The position numbers and the translations under genes are program-made. This document shows, piece after piece, positions 1 to 11,669 of a stretch of DNA of 64,000 bases. The DNA comes from Saxidomus purpurata (taxonomy: Eukaryota; Mollusca; Bivalvia; Venerida; Veneridae): NCBI GenBank assembly GCA_022818135.1, contig JAFMSR010000014.1:38505252-38569251 (forward strand), given 5' to 3'. Positions within the stretch are counted from its first letter, which is position 1, and every line of letters starts with the position of its first letter. The notes beneath the pieces are model-generated. The model was given only the letters and a program-made list of their open reading frames with translations, made no database searches and was not told the DNA's origin.

Positions 1-1539
1 TTCCTTAGCAAAATGCTCTAAGGATTTCCCATTTGCAGCATCATTACCTCCGACATAAATGATCAAATTGGGACACGTGCTCTTGTTTATCTTGTTCATC
101 CACTTGAGTTTTTCTTAAAGATTTGTTATTGTTATTCCCCAATTTACATCAAGGTAGATGTCAGATCTCAGACCCCTAGGGTTGATGCTTTTAAGAATGG
201 AGCTTCCTATTTTTTTTTTCCCTAAGACTTCTTCCTTGCTAAATAGTAAATAACAGAAGAGCGATTCTGTAGTTCAGATTGAGCCAACATATCATCGTCA
301 ACAACAGTAAGTTTTGCTAATGTCTCTTCTCTATCATCAACTCCATTTGTCTTTGCTTTTTTCCTGTTGTCAGCTTCGGCATAATTACTTTCATTTGATT
401 TTGAATTTAAGGTACCTCTTTTTTCGTTAATTGTCTGCTTCCTTTCTCTCAACATCTTCACTGTATCATGTATCGCTTGTAGTCGTCTTTGATGATTATC
501 ACTGTTTCGATCTATTTGTGATTTAATTTCTGCAGTCAGTTCTTCAACATTTTCAACTTTATCTTGTGAAGATTGTGAGTTTGCATTGTTTTGCACTCTT
601 ATTCCGTGCAGCTGATCTTTGACAGACTGAAACTGTGCAGAGCTGTGACAGTCTAGTTTATATTGCAAGTCTTTGACGAAACCCGTCAAGCCATTCACCT
701 TTTCAATGAGTTATTCGATCCTGTTTTCTTGATCTCCATTACCATTTCTTGTCTTAAGTTCATTAATGTCACTAGACCCTTCACTAGAATCTGACGGTTT
801 TGTCACCTGTGTTTCTCTCAATAAAGTATTGTTCCAAATAATTTTATTCATGTCTACAGAAGGTACTTTGCAGTCTATAGCTTCGTGTTTTGATGACTGC
901 AGCTCAGCCGTTTGGGAATTGATCGCAAATGTGATATTCAATCTGTTGTGTACTGGTCTTAGATGAACGTGTTTCAGCTTCTTTGCGGGAATCAACTTGT
1001 ATACAATTCTGTAAGGTGTTTCTTACATGATCATTTATTTGTTCAAAAGACTGTCCCTGACATTGCAGCTCATTTTGTATTTTTTGTAGAATTATCTCAA
1101 GATCTATGTCGGACTCCATAAAATGCTCAGGCTTTCTCCCAAATGTTACTAGACATGTGCATTTAGTATGATACATATTAAGTGTGTATAACTGAGATTT
1201 ACCTTCAGCTACCTTGAACTTGGTTTCAACTAGATTTCCACAACTGTCAAATACTGGAGTATGTAAATATGTGTATCTCTGATTGTCTGTTGCGTAGAAG
1301 TCTTGTATCACTGTCTTTATCAGCTCATAGGTTCCTGAATTGAGTAAGATTTTTATACCACCTCCAGTTTCTTGTATTTCAATTTGATGTCTTTCTGTAA
1401 ACTGAAACTTTTTATTTAACGCTTTTGATTTGTTCAAAATGTAATTTCTTGTCTCATGTTCATCACGCCTGGTCGCAGTAATACTGGCGGATAGTTCCGT
1501 TATTTGAAGCGCTGTTTCACTTTGCAATTTCTCATTCAT
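1..1539 (-). pseudogene. Decayed retroelement ORF with C-terminal SGNH-hydrolase domain (truncated by window edge)
   Basis: Read on the minus strand, this is one decayed ORF. The first part (1539 to 904) holds a block reading LYTLNMYHTKCTCLV, which resembles the N-terminal domain of ORFs found beside retroelements in molluscs and cnidarians. A Gln/Lys-rich, probably coiled-coil middle follows (995 to 222). The last part has SGNH blocks: IGSSILKSINPRGL near 205-170 (block I) and LIIYVGGNDAANGK near 80-35 (block III with Asn-Asp). Visible damage: a frame change in the 904-995 overlap, an in-frame stop at 711-713, a stop at 222-224 with a frame change nearby, and a stop near 112. The catalytic C-terminus would lie beyond base 1. 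SGNH hydrolases are Ser esterases or deacylases; activity is unlikely here. The parent element type is an inference. Confidence 0.6.
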
Positions 1540-2754
1540 ATTTCACCACAAAAAACATATATTTACATCAAAATATTTCTGCCGATGAGTTATTTATGTT
1601 TTTGGCGTCTTCTCACAAATTTACATTATTCCATAACACACATTAATAAAATTAAAGTTTCTAAACGTCTCTGAAGAAAAACTTGCCGGACGTGACGACA
1701 TCATTTATATTTTACTTATGTTGCATGGGATGCGACTGGACAACTGCATGATTATAATACAGCCCCAACTTCACAAAATGTTCAGGGGGTTAATAAATTA
1801 AGGTATTTCTTTCGAATGTGCACTTTTACATATTTTTCCTGTCAATATCATTGTATCAGATTAATCATGATTTGAAAAGTACAATAAAGTGAAAAGCCGC
1901 AGCTGTTACAGAATATCTGAAAAGGAATATTAGCAAAAAATGAACAAACAAACCTGAACAAAATAGTTATATTCCAGAAGGAAACCGTTAAATCTAAAGG
2001 TGACCATACCGTTTACAGTTGTAATCGATGACTGTACCGGTTTGTTTTTTCGACCGTACCGGTGACTTTTTACAGAAAAGTGATACAGGTGCATGCTGAC
2101 TGTACCAGTATGTTGCTGAAAGAGAAAGTAGAAGAATAAAGCGACCTGAGTGGCAAATCAAAGCTGATATTTAACCAGTTTCATGAAGTAAAATACAGTT
2201 AGGACTGGTTTCTGTTAAAGTTTGGCTGATTCTTAAATTTTTGTGTCAGTTTTCATGCAAAAACAGCATTATAAGTCTCGATTTAAATTTCATTGGTTTA
2301 CAGATGACCCATTAGACTGAAATTTGCAGTGTAAATTTAGCACTTGGTCTGGTAAAAGTATATGCAACAAGAATAACAAGAAAAACTGTGATACAAAGTA
2401 TCACAGCTGGCCCACAAACAAAAATGCCATGTAAATATTTTGGAAATTGGTGATGGTTCAGATGATGTTGAGGCATGGCCCTAAAAGAACTCGAGGAAAT
2501 CAATTCTGGTTGAACAAGCAAAACCTGACATGACACCACATCTACTGACTGACCTTTAGTATCGAAACTTTACTGTTATCAAATAATATTTATACAGTAT
2601 GTCCAGGAATGCTCTATAGACCTATGTCTCAAATTTTCATTACCATTATCCTTGACATGAATGAAGAATTTTATGATTATTTGCCGTAAAATCTTTTGAA
2701 ATGGTTTAAAAACTAAAAATGATAATTAAAACAGCAGAAAAAAGTTTTTAAAAA

Positions 2755-2830
2755 AAGGGGGCTGTTTGAATGGGACTCGAACTCGTGGATGCGTAAAAGT
2801 ACACCAACACAAAAGTGCGAGCGCCTTACG
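2755..2830 (-). repeat. tRNA-derived SINE head (degenerate)
   Basis: On the minus strand the sequence contains GAGTTCGAGTCCC, a good match to the RNA polymerase III B box, preceded by a degenerate tRNA-like segment. No full cloverleaf can be drawn, so a SINE remnant is more likely than a tRNA gene. Confidence 0.4.
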
Positions 2831-3844
2831 TGTCATGGTTTTCAAATACGAATTCTAGGACTCCAATCCAACATACCAAGTTGTGAAAAATGGTCCCAAC
2901 ATTTGGACAAAATGTGAAAGATGTCTAAGCAGGTGCACATTCATAGTCTGTTGATTAACCACATAAGAAAGCATAAAACAATTTACTGTTAGTAGCCTTT
3001 TTTTCTATTGTTATACGACAACAATTTTTCATAAAACAACTTACCATGAATTCTACACATTCTTACAAATCAGTAGAATATATTTTTAGTTACAATGATT
3101 CAATGAATGAGGTCTATCAAATGATATCCACATTATTGATCATTATCAATTATAACGTAAAGTCAGGATCGGAGGAAGGTCTTGGATCCCAACTAATGCT
3201 AAGTAATGCAAGACACAGTTATTTCCACTGTAAGGAACTTGGCTTATTATTTATAAAAGAAACTCAAAGAAAATTATTGGCCAATGTCCATTGTTGTATA
3301 ATTGATAATTATTAATGAAATACTGGTAACTGATTTGCCGTAAGAATCATGTATATTCGGCCAATAATCTTGCAAAAACTGTTTAAAAAGCTCTACAGGG
3401 ACAAATAATAATATTAATCTTTACTAAAAGTCAGCAATAAACAAATCACAACAACCATTAGATCATGTGAGCTTTTTAACTGAGCATGCAGGTGCATGTT
3501 GGTGAACTTTGCTTATGATGGTTTTACTGTGGAAGAAACCAGAAAACCCAGAGAAAACCTACCTGTGTGATACCATCTGGTGACCACCTACCAATTCACA
3601 TACAACCAGGACATGATCGAACACCAATTGCATTGATGAAAAGCGAGTGCACAAAGCACTGTGCCGGACGACCCTAAAAAAATATTTAGAGAATCATTCA
3701 AAGTTTCAAGTTGATCACTTATAATACCAGTACAGATGTTCCATATTAGCTGTAGATAGAATAAAAGATACTTTAAAACCATAACAGACATTAAATAATG
3801 TGATATTCTAACATTGAAAATTGCCAGCAACTTCTGCAATAGTG

Positions 3845-4250
3845 ACTAAAATGGTCTGCGGTTCAAATCCTGGCCGGTGCACTGGAAATTTCAGAAACGA
3901 TTTTCAGTGTTTCAGATTGTTTCCCACCCATCTAGAGATGAACTGGTTAGAAACCCAGACATAGTCTCATTTAAATCAGCATTTAAAGGACCGAGGGGTC
4001 TATCTGTAAAACGAGCTAGGGTCTCAGCTAGTACTCCAATCCCCTTATATCTGCATCTGTCTGTTCAACCTACACCTGTCAGGAGTCCTGGCAAGTTCAC
4101 CTAGGGAGAAGTCCTATGGTCGGCCAGGACTTGTAAACAATCAAAGAAAAAATAGGTTCATCAATAATAACCTCAAAATAAGAGTGCCATGGTCGTCGGG
4201 ACTTATAAACAATTATCAAAGAAAAAAAAAGTTCATCAATAATAAATTAA
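3845..4250 (+). repeat. tRNA-like SINE or other short retroelement with duplicated tail
   Basis: The segment starts with a B-box-like GGTTCAAATCCTGG at about 3861. A roughly 230-bp unique body follows, with a tail that appears twice in diverged form (around 4115-4160 and 4180-4240), each containing TATGGTCGKCSRGGACTT-like sequence and a run of A before TTCATCAATAATAA. The A box is not convincing. Confidence 0.35.
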
Positions 4251-5454
4251 CCTGAAAAAAGGTACCAATGATAAAATGATACAAGGACTCACTTCATAAT
4301 ATTTAAAATAACCATTCAGACAAAATACAACACTGCTGGTGTTATGCATAATAATACGAAAAGTAAATAAACATCATTTTGGTTCGACCAAAATAGTTAA
4401 CATGGAGGACATTTTCAACTTTGATAGTAAGTGTCATAAATGCTTGAAATGCAAAAATACAATTATGCACAATAATTCTGTGAATGTTAACTGTGCCAAA
4501 AGCATCAGTGTTAAGCAAAATTATGATGACAAATGGATTTTAACAATGGAATGACTTATTTACGCTTAAATTCCAAGGTAAGCTGAATCATGCAACTAAC
4601 ACTTTTCGGACAGTAGATATTTCGGACAGTCAGTCATTTCACCACTTTTGATGTTGATTCTTTATGCATCGAGTCTCGAGGGCGATTTACCTAAGTTGTA
4701 AGAAATGTATTATGCACCCCAGGTTTAATTTATTAGTATAAATGTCATAATTCTTCCAAGTGCGAAACGCTTTGGACGAAACGTCTTGCGGGCTAAACGA
4801 ATATATAAATTTACTTACACATATCGTGTATGCAACATAAATGATGCAAAACATTCCGCTTCGTGTTTAACTTGTGTGAAGACACCAAACACTGGCATAT
4901 TCTCGTCCTTTGCAATAAAACTTTCGTCATTGTTTCAATCCAAAAATTTCATTTTACCATGTTTACAGACGCTTTTTTTGTGACGTCATCAAGAGTGGGA
5001 GAAAGTGTTATTTTTTACGTTTTATACATTATCACATGTTTCATATTTTTGCTACTGTTTGCCGTTAATATTTAAATCATTTTTTGTGTTTGATTAAAAA
5101 TCCCAAGAACTGCTATTTTTGCGAGATTTGGGTGGGGAGAAGCTGTGCACACAAAAACAATTTTCGATTGGCTTGAAAGAATCTAACTAGCCAATGAAAT
5201 GAGCGCTACGTTGTCTTGACGCGCCAATTGCTTCTTGCAGACGAAAACAAACGATTTGTTGACCTTCGGTACATACTCTTAAGCAGATTGTAGAACCAAA
5301 GGTGGAATGGCTTTTCAATGGCTACATGGTATATTGAGGGGCTGTTAGGAGTGTTGAAGCCTGGAGGTATTATCAAAACTACATGTTTGATCGGTGGTGT
5401 TTGAATCTTTAAAAATTCTCTGAATACACGTTTTAAACACAGCACCTTTAACCA

Positions 5455-5564
5455 CACAGGGGATCGAATCATATCCTACCCACATTCTGTTACCTATATA
5501 TAATATATACTTGTATATTATATAGGTAATAGAAGGTGGGTGGGGTATGATTCGATCACCTGTG
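5455..5564. repeat. Inverted repeat, about 50-bp arms (hairpin)
   Basis: Arm 5455-5504 pairs with arm 5514-5564. Both arms carry GATCGAATCATA and TTACCTATATA on complementary strands, with about 9 bp between them. Pairing is imperfect at only a few positions. The structure could be a foldback element or the hairpin end of a larger repeat. Confidence 0.75.
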
Positions 5565-5739
5565 ATTTTAAACATTCTATCAGCCACAGATCTGACGTCA
5601 ATAAATTTTCAAAAGTAAGATGGTAAATTAAGTGAGAATTTTATAACTGCATTCACATTGCAATCAGCATAAAATCCAAATATCTAAGGGTGCTGACCTA
5701 AAACATGAATTATTAATGCTGGGCGCCAAATATCTGAAA

Positions 5740-5805
5740 AATCTGCCTGGAGAGGGATTTGAACTTGTGCCCTCTAGTCATGTCACCATGAAAGCTAGCT
5801 GGCAA
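5740..5805 (-). repeat. tRNA-like SINE head (degenerate)
   Basis: The minus strand reads CACAAGTTCAAATCCCTC, a B-box match, after GCTAGCTTTCATGGTGAC, which loosely resembles an A-box and anticodon region. No intact tRNA fold is visible. Confidence 0.4.
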
Positions 5806-5990
5806 GCAAGAACAAGCTCTACAACTTCTGAATGTGGTAGATTTAAAATATCATTTCCCTCATAATCATTTTGTACGTTGTAGAACATCGCCTGCATGTT
5901 TCAGACAAAGAAATTAGTCGAAGGGTTGGACAGTTACATCCAGTTCAGTTACAGAAGATGAGACGGATACATTTTTAGAAGAGAAAGGTA

Positions 5991-7452
5991 GAGCAAGTGC
6001 GGGTATTATCGACAGTCTATAGTTATCGACAGTTTTTTATTATTTTAATTGAATTTTAATTGAGATGACATAATTAAGATTTTATGATGTCATAGATTCC
6101 CATGAAAAAGTATTTACTACATACGCGTTATTTATTTACCCGAAGGCGGCCATTTTTTGCGATCGACACAGCGCGACTTTGCAGCTGGTTCTGACACATA
6201 AGGGAAATCCCAGTCATTACGTCACGAGGTAAGAGCACCAGTGCGGAAAAAACTGCTATTTGTGAAATTTACAAGTATTATTCCCTATTTAGCCGATTGT
6301 ACCTGTTCGTATATACTGTAAAATCGATCTCTATATAACCTAACTAAACGTGTATAAGATTTTAAATTTGAGAGCGGGGGTGTCGATAACCGATTCCCAA
6401 AGTCATCATTAGTCATAGTTATCGACAGTATAGTCATTTATAAAAGAAATATATTCAAATGTTTTAACAGACAAACTAAACATCGTAAATCTTTGTGAAA
6501 TAAATAAATGTGTACATTATATAAATAAATAGTATTAACAACACAAATGTATTTTATTCTTTTTTCACTTTTTTAAGATCTATGTCAAAACAACATAACA
6601 AGAGAGTTCAATACTCGCCCTCAAAAAATGAGTGCATCCATTGAAATGGTGGGGGGTGCTAGTATGGCCAAAGCTAAAGCTGTGAAAATGTCTGGTGTGC
6701 CACGCACAACTTTATTGGATAAACTGGCAGGTCATGTATAATAAAATGTATAGACCATTGTGCACTAATAGTCTTATTATTTACTGAAAGCCTAAAACAA
6801 TACTCATAACTTTTTAAAGACAGCAATCAAGGAATGTTTCACAAAAAGAAAGAAACAGCTTGCATGTGGTTTATGTTTTTATTACGGCAGAATTGACGCT
6901 GAATAGCTTGTAACTAGTAACAAAAACGTAATTTACCATAAAAGCGTATCACGCCTGGGCAGGTACGAAGATTAAATACAAAAATCATTAATCTCACTAA
7001 GAGAAACCAAATTTACTCAATGGAAGGCCAAAATGCATGAAATTTCAATTGCTTTTCCTTCAAAAGTTTACCGGCACCTATAAGAAATGTGACGAACTGT
7101 ATAAAACAATTATGAATAGAACATTAAGAAGTACACTTTTTAACACATATACGAACGGAGAAGTCAAGTTTAAGTAGTATATACGTAATTATAATAAAAT
7201 ACGTACATAAATAGATATTATTTATTTAAGTGTCGATAATTGTATCCACCTGTCGATAATTGAGTCTGCTACCATACAGTACCTTTGTGGCCTTCATAAT
7301 GTAAAAAAATTACGTAAACACCGGAAAACACGTTTTCTTGACCAATCGATATCCAGGGTATAGACGTGACACGGGAAACCCCTCCGAATATAGCAAGTAA
7401 ACAAACAGTGAACAATTAAAGGTTATAGTGTCGATAATACCCGCACTTGCTC
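5991..7452 (+). mobile_element. Pogo/Tigger-like DNA transposon, 1462 bp, with perfect 24-bp terminal inverted repeats
   Basis: The left end 5991-6014 begins GAGCAAGTGCGGGTATT and is an exact reverse complement of 7429-7452. Both ends are flanked by TA (5989-5990 and 7453-7454), the target duplication of the Tc1/mariner/pogo superfamily. Inside lies a remnant of a psq-type helix-turn-helix exon (6578-6730), which suits a pogo-like relative. There is no transposase catalytic (DDE) domain, so this copy cannot move on its own. Further copies of the subterminal word TATCGACA occur near 6370, 6420, 7230 and 7255. The perfect ends argue for a fairly recent insertion. Confidence 0.85.
6578..6730 (+). 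pseudogene. psq-type HTH DNA-binding domain remnant inside the pogo-like transposon
   Basis: From the ATG at 6628 the frame reads 34 residues ending SGVPRTTLLDKLA, the recognition-helix signature of psq/CENP-B-type HTH domains of pogo transposases (VPRTTL, then L..L.G). A polypyrimidine acceptor (TTCACTTTTTTAAG) lies just before 6578 and a GT donor follows CTGGCAG at 6731. Upstream of the ATG the expected N-terminal part (KRVQYSPSK) sits in another frame, so there is a probable 1-nt frameshift at the AAAAAA run 6623-6628. Only this fragment of the transposase gene is left. Confidence 0.65.
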
Positions 7453-7690
7453 TACTAAAATTAAAAAAATAACTGCAATGCATTATTCTCGTCTTCACAT
7501 TATCATCTGGATTAAATATTAATAAGTGATAAATTATTTACATTTGGGAAAGGTGATTCCTCGGCTTTCATCGCTGTTCTCTATGTATCTTTAAATTTAA
7601 AATATACAATAACCAAGAATTGATGACTATAATGTAACAACGTCAGGATTTATTTAATATTAATGACCTGTTATATATATTTATACTTAG

Positions 7691-8678
7691 GCTTCAGCTG
7701 TTGAAGAGGAGGATGCATGCTTATTTGGTTCTGCAGAAATAAAGTCACAAGGGACAGTTAATGCTCCAGGTATTTCTATAACTATAATGAAATTATACAA
7801 TAAATTATTTCAATATTCCTCAGGGAATAATAATTATAACTGTTTTTCTATTTAAAACAACTATTTAATTCAAATTTTCACATTTGAGCATTAATAATTG
7901 AGTCTATGTAAATGTAAAAAGTGCAGAGAAATTTCTTGAAAAAGGCAATATTGCTGAAAATTTGAATTAAAGAGTTGTTTTAATATAATGAAATTAAGTT
8001 AATGATTGTAAGTTGTAACTGTTGTGAAAAGATATGTATTCTAAATGCAGCTAACCTTGCAGTTAGTTTCTAGTCGGACAATGTCCAACATAATTAATTG
8101 CACTACAATCTAGCAATATCTTGTATTTGTCATTAAAAAGTTGAACAAACTGACTCTACAATTTTAATTTGCATGAAGATGTTAACAAACGTTGTTTTAC
8201 ATTGTTTAACATTTTTGTTGTTTCTTTCTTAAGGAAATGACGAGTGTCCAGTACCGGATCTTCAGAAACAGAAAAGATTCATCAAGGTATGTATTCTGTA
8301 ATTTTCTGCTCAGTATACAGCTCTTGTTAGGATGAAACTTTGATCAGGATTTAAATTTTAAGCACATTGCTGACTGGTAACTTCAATTACTCTATTACAT
8401 TGTTTGAAATCTAAGCAAGGTATCACATAGTTGTGACTCAAGAAAAAGTGCTAGGAAAAGCAGCATATTTAGCCTCAGCATTTCAAAAAACATAACATCA
8501 ATAACTTTTCTCCACTGTTTTGTGGTGCTGGATATAAATCATTAACAGGAGGCACTAGATTTTTCTTTAAAATGCAACTTCTTCATTTAATTGATCTGTA
8601 TTAGCATAATATTTTCTTGATTTTTTAAAGAGAAAATTTAAGAAACTAGAAGATGAGGTGATGTCGGTAGAAAACTGA
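7691..8678 (+). CDS. Partial unrecognised gene, three candidate exons
   Basis: Three short exons with good splice sites join in phase. Exon 7691-7769 (acceptor ATACTTAG, donor CCAG|GTATTT) begins ASAVEEEDACLFGSAE. Exon 8234-8286 (acceptor CTTTCTTAAG, donor CAAG|GTATGT) completes the split Gly codon and gives NDECPVPDLQKQKRFIK. Exon 8631-8678 (acceptor ATTTTTTAAAG) gives RKFKKLEDEVMSVEN and a TGA stop. The middle exon is 53 nt, so the phase match is informative. The last exon could instead use a donor at GAG|GTGATG and run on. The product is acidic and then basic, with no known domain. Upstream exons are not identified; GWTVTSSSVTEDETDTFLEEK-like coding just left of the pogo insertion (5914-5987) is a weak candidate whose phase does not match. 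Confidence 0.5.
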
Positions 8679-8722
8679 AGGAAAGAGAAGATAAACTTTA
8701 ATATAGGCAGTCTTCCAGCCAG

Positions 8723-9040
8723 TCAATCTGACATAAGTATACCAAACGGATGCACCAGCAAATGAATGTTCACGAAAGAGTTAACTAAAGCAACAATTTC
8801 CTCCAGCCACAGTTGTTGCTTCATCACTGCCAGCTTTAACCGAGGGAATTCTTCAACAGAGTTGGGAAACAAAACATATTCAATTGTCTTTGTTTCCAAG
8901 TGTTCAGTGAATATGAACTGATCAACTCCACTCAGACTTGCAAGAGAACCATCAAATGCATGAATTATACTCCTAGAATCATAAACATTGCCATAGTTAT
9001 AACTAAAAAATGTCCATCTGTATATAACAGTTTCATTCAC
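8723..9040 (-). CDS. Unrecognised ORF, about 105 codons
   Basis: This is a minus-strand open frame with ordinary protein-like composition (for example KQQLWLEEIVALVNSF), running to a stop at 8723-8725. The frame opens at a GTG and continues upstream without an ATG, so any real exon would need a splice acceptor. No family is recognised and there is no supporting neighbour. It may be a captured exon or chance. Confidence 0.2.
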   Translation of the reverse strand: MNETVIYRWTFFSYNYGNVYDSRSIIHAFDGSLASLSGVDQFIFTEHLETKTIEYVLFPNSVEEFPRLKLAVMKQQLWLEEIVALVNSFVNIHLLVHPFGILMSD

Positions 9041-9577
9041 ATTGAATATAGAGGAACTCTTTAAAAATCTTTTTTGACTATCCTAGTCAAAAATAAACAA
9101 TCCACTCTCAGTTATGTACCATATATCTTAATTTGTATTTGTCAAGAACAGAAATAACATGGAAGAACTGATTTCTTTTATCTTTTTAAAGCATCCACTG
9201 TGTTTTGAGCATCATTCTTAACTATAAACCAATGTGACCATTTTGAAGGGTAATATGAAACCATTTTAAAAAAGTGATGATTTGAAGCTTTTTTATATTG
9301 GAACTGTGTTGACTTTGAATTTTACAGATCAAATTGTTTGACAAGTTTAATATAGATTTTTTTCCAGTCTTAAAGAATTTTATGTGGGATTTCCCAGGTA
9401 GCTATGCTCAGCACTCAAATATCATTCACATGTTGAAAGACCTATTCAAGTATTTTCTTGGTTGCGCTTCATTCTCCTTGGAAATTTTATTATTTTGTGA
9501 CTTGCATGATGATTTTCAATTCATATTGTAATCTTATTGTTTTAATTACTATGTAAATTATGGCTTTTCAATTTTTT

Positions 9578-10032
9578 GTCAAGCCCGCTTGCGGTGAGCT
9601 CGACATAGTTGTCACTTTTGGCGGTTCGGTGTATGTGCGTGCGTCAGTGCGTCGGTCCTTCTGCCTGTCTGATTTTGTCCTGCCCATAATTTTTTCATGC
9701 ATGGAGGGATTTTGATGTTACTTGGCACAAATGTTCACCATCATGAGATGGAGTGTCATGCGCAAGAACCAGGTCCCTAGGTCTATGGTCAAGGTCACAC
9801 TTGGAGGTTAAAGGTCAAATTCAAGAATGACTTTGTCCGGAGCATATCTTTTTCATGCATGGAGGGATTTTAATTTAACTTGGCACAAATGTTCATAGGT
9901 CTAAGGTCAAGGTCACACTTGGAGGTTAAAGTTCAAAGTCAAGAATATCTTTGTCTGGAGCATTTCTTCTTCATGCATGGAGGGATTTTGAAGTTACTTT
10001 GTACAAATGTTCACCACCATGCGCTACCCTTG
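9578..10032 (+). mobile_element. HINE-like non-autonomous rolling-circle element, GTCAAGCCCGC family
   Basis: The element starts GTCAAGCCCGCTTGCGGTGAG after a run of T and ends CTACCCTTG before a run of T, consistent with insertion between two T residues. Internally, a block with TTTTCATGCATGGAGGGATTTTGA and GGTCAAGGTCACACTTGGAGG is repeated about three times. There is no coding capacity. The overall plan (unique 5' end, tandem core, short unique 3' end) is like Helentron-derived HINEs; class assignment is an inference. Confidence 0.55.
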
Positions 10033-10503
10033 TTTTTAGAATTACTTCCCTTTGTTGTTACTATAAATAGCTTATATTGTAACTTTTTTATTACTGGCCG
10101 TAGAGAAAAATCGAGACCACTTTTCTGTGGTACAACATGCATGTTACATCCAATATTTAGGTGTATTTTGACCCATCTCTACTTGGTAAGGAGTTAGCCC
10201 TTTTGACATATGGTGGGCTTGACATGTTGCACATGGGCATCTAGTTTTAATTTGACATTGCACTCGATACCACCAACAATAAAGACTATTGACAATGACT
10301 AAATTGTTAAATTGTAATACACAAACTTGTTTCATTTTACATTTCCAACTTCAATTGGTTAATTGGAATCTTTCTGGAGAGAATGCAAAATTGTATTAAT
10401 TATCTGTTAAAGAAAAATGTTTTGTTTTTGCAATGAGGACTTGTCTACTAATTGAAATATATATTTGTTGAACTAGTTGTTGAACTTAAGGTAAATGGTT
10501 TTT

Positions 10504-10595
10504 AGCTCACCTGAGCACAAAGTGCTCATGGTAAGTTACTGAGATCGCCTGGTGTCTGTGGTCTGTCTGTCTTTACACTTGACCATGTGAATACA
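10504..10595 (+). mobile_element. Truncated HINE-like element, 5' end only
   Basis: After TTTTT it begins AGCTCACCTGAGCACAAAG, a relative of the AGCTCACCTGG family described below. The similarity ends at about 10590 with no core repeats or 3' hairpin, so this is a 5' fragment. Confidence 0.5.
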
Positions 10596-10729
10596 ATAGA
10601 GTAGGGGCGTAACGATAGTAAACATATATTGCATATATATGCAGTGATTAAAGTGTTGAGTGTTCAATTATTGCCTTTTGTTTTTTAAATCTGAATGTTA
10701 ATTTCATGTACATTAATTTTAGATGATCC

Positions 10730-11012
10730 GGTGGGATTTCACTGAGATCTCACCAAAATCTCAGTGGGATTTCATTGAAAATCCCACCGAGATTTCACTG
10801 AAATCCCACCGAGATTTCACTGAAATCCCACTGGGATTTCAACCAAATTTTTCAGTGGGATTTCACTGAAAATCCCACCAAGATTTCACTGAAATCCCAC
10901 TGAGATTTTGGTGAGATCCCAGTGAAATCCCACTGTTATTTTGACCAAATTTTTCAGTGAAATTTCACTGGGATTTCACTGAAATCCCACTGGGATTTCA
11001 GTCACATTTTCA
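10730..11012. repeat. Array of short palindromes built on AGTGGGATTTCACTGAAATCCCACT-type words
   Basis: About 280 bp consist almost wholly of the word GTGGGATTTCA and its reverse complement TGAAATCCCAC in alternating orientation, with variants (GAGATTTCACT, CCAAATTTTTCAGTG). Any stretch can pair with many others, so the array can form multiple alternative hairpins. No coding potential. Confidence 0.85.
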
Positions 11013-11669
11013 CTTGGGTTAACCAATTACACCATGGTGACAAACTGCATATCGTAGGGGAAAAAAAAGCTAATATAATATTATATATATTTAAAAAGGC
11101 AATCGAAGAATATTCAGTGGACTGTGCCTCGTTTCTTTAATGTCAGAGGCTGTGTAAGTGGAAAAAGCAATCGTGTTTCCATTTTCCTCAGTGTAGATTG
11201 CACCTGAAACGTGAAAAGCGCTTTGAAATTCTCTATTTTTATCAGCGTAGATTGTGCCCTCTATGAAACAAACGACAACTCAGTTGCAAACAACAACTCT
11301 TGCATTTCCAAAAAAATAGACTGTATCTACAGTTTTCATCTCAGAAGTTCCTCAGTTTTTCTATGAACACATACGCACATATTCGACCTAGTGCTTAAGT
11401 CTCCATGCATCTTTTACTCACCACGTTTTAAATATAGCGGGCTGCAATAATACTTTCAAAGCCTGTAAATGTCAAAGATACACTTCTAAGCGTGATTGGA
11501 CTAAATTTACAAAGACTGAAACTGGCACATACCTTGTTTGGTCATTTTCTTCCGCCATCTTGGTTGACTGTTCAGGTCTACAGTAACACTGTACTGGTGC
11601 GCGCTCACGACAGTGGGCTAACAATCTTCAAACAGTGTGCAGGTTGGTCGTCACCAGTAATTGACGCCT

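Larger units (their letters stand above)
1540..5454. other. AT-rich stretch without a supportable gene
   Basis: Short ORFs here have no recognisable motifs and look like chance ORFs. The stretch contains two tRNA-like SINE candidates (listed separately) and a run of GACYGTACCGGT-like words around 1985-2110. I see no credible exon chain. Confidence 0.5.

Noticed and set aside
3046..3315. 89-codon plus-strand ORF as a gene
   Set aside because: No motif, and no acceptor or donor pattern that links it to another exon.
5914..5987. Exon immediately left of the pogo insertion joined to exon 7691-7769
   Set aside because: The candidate ends in phase 1 while the 7691 exon is open only in phase 0, so they cannot be joined directly.
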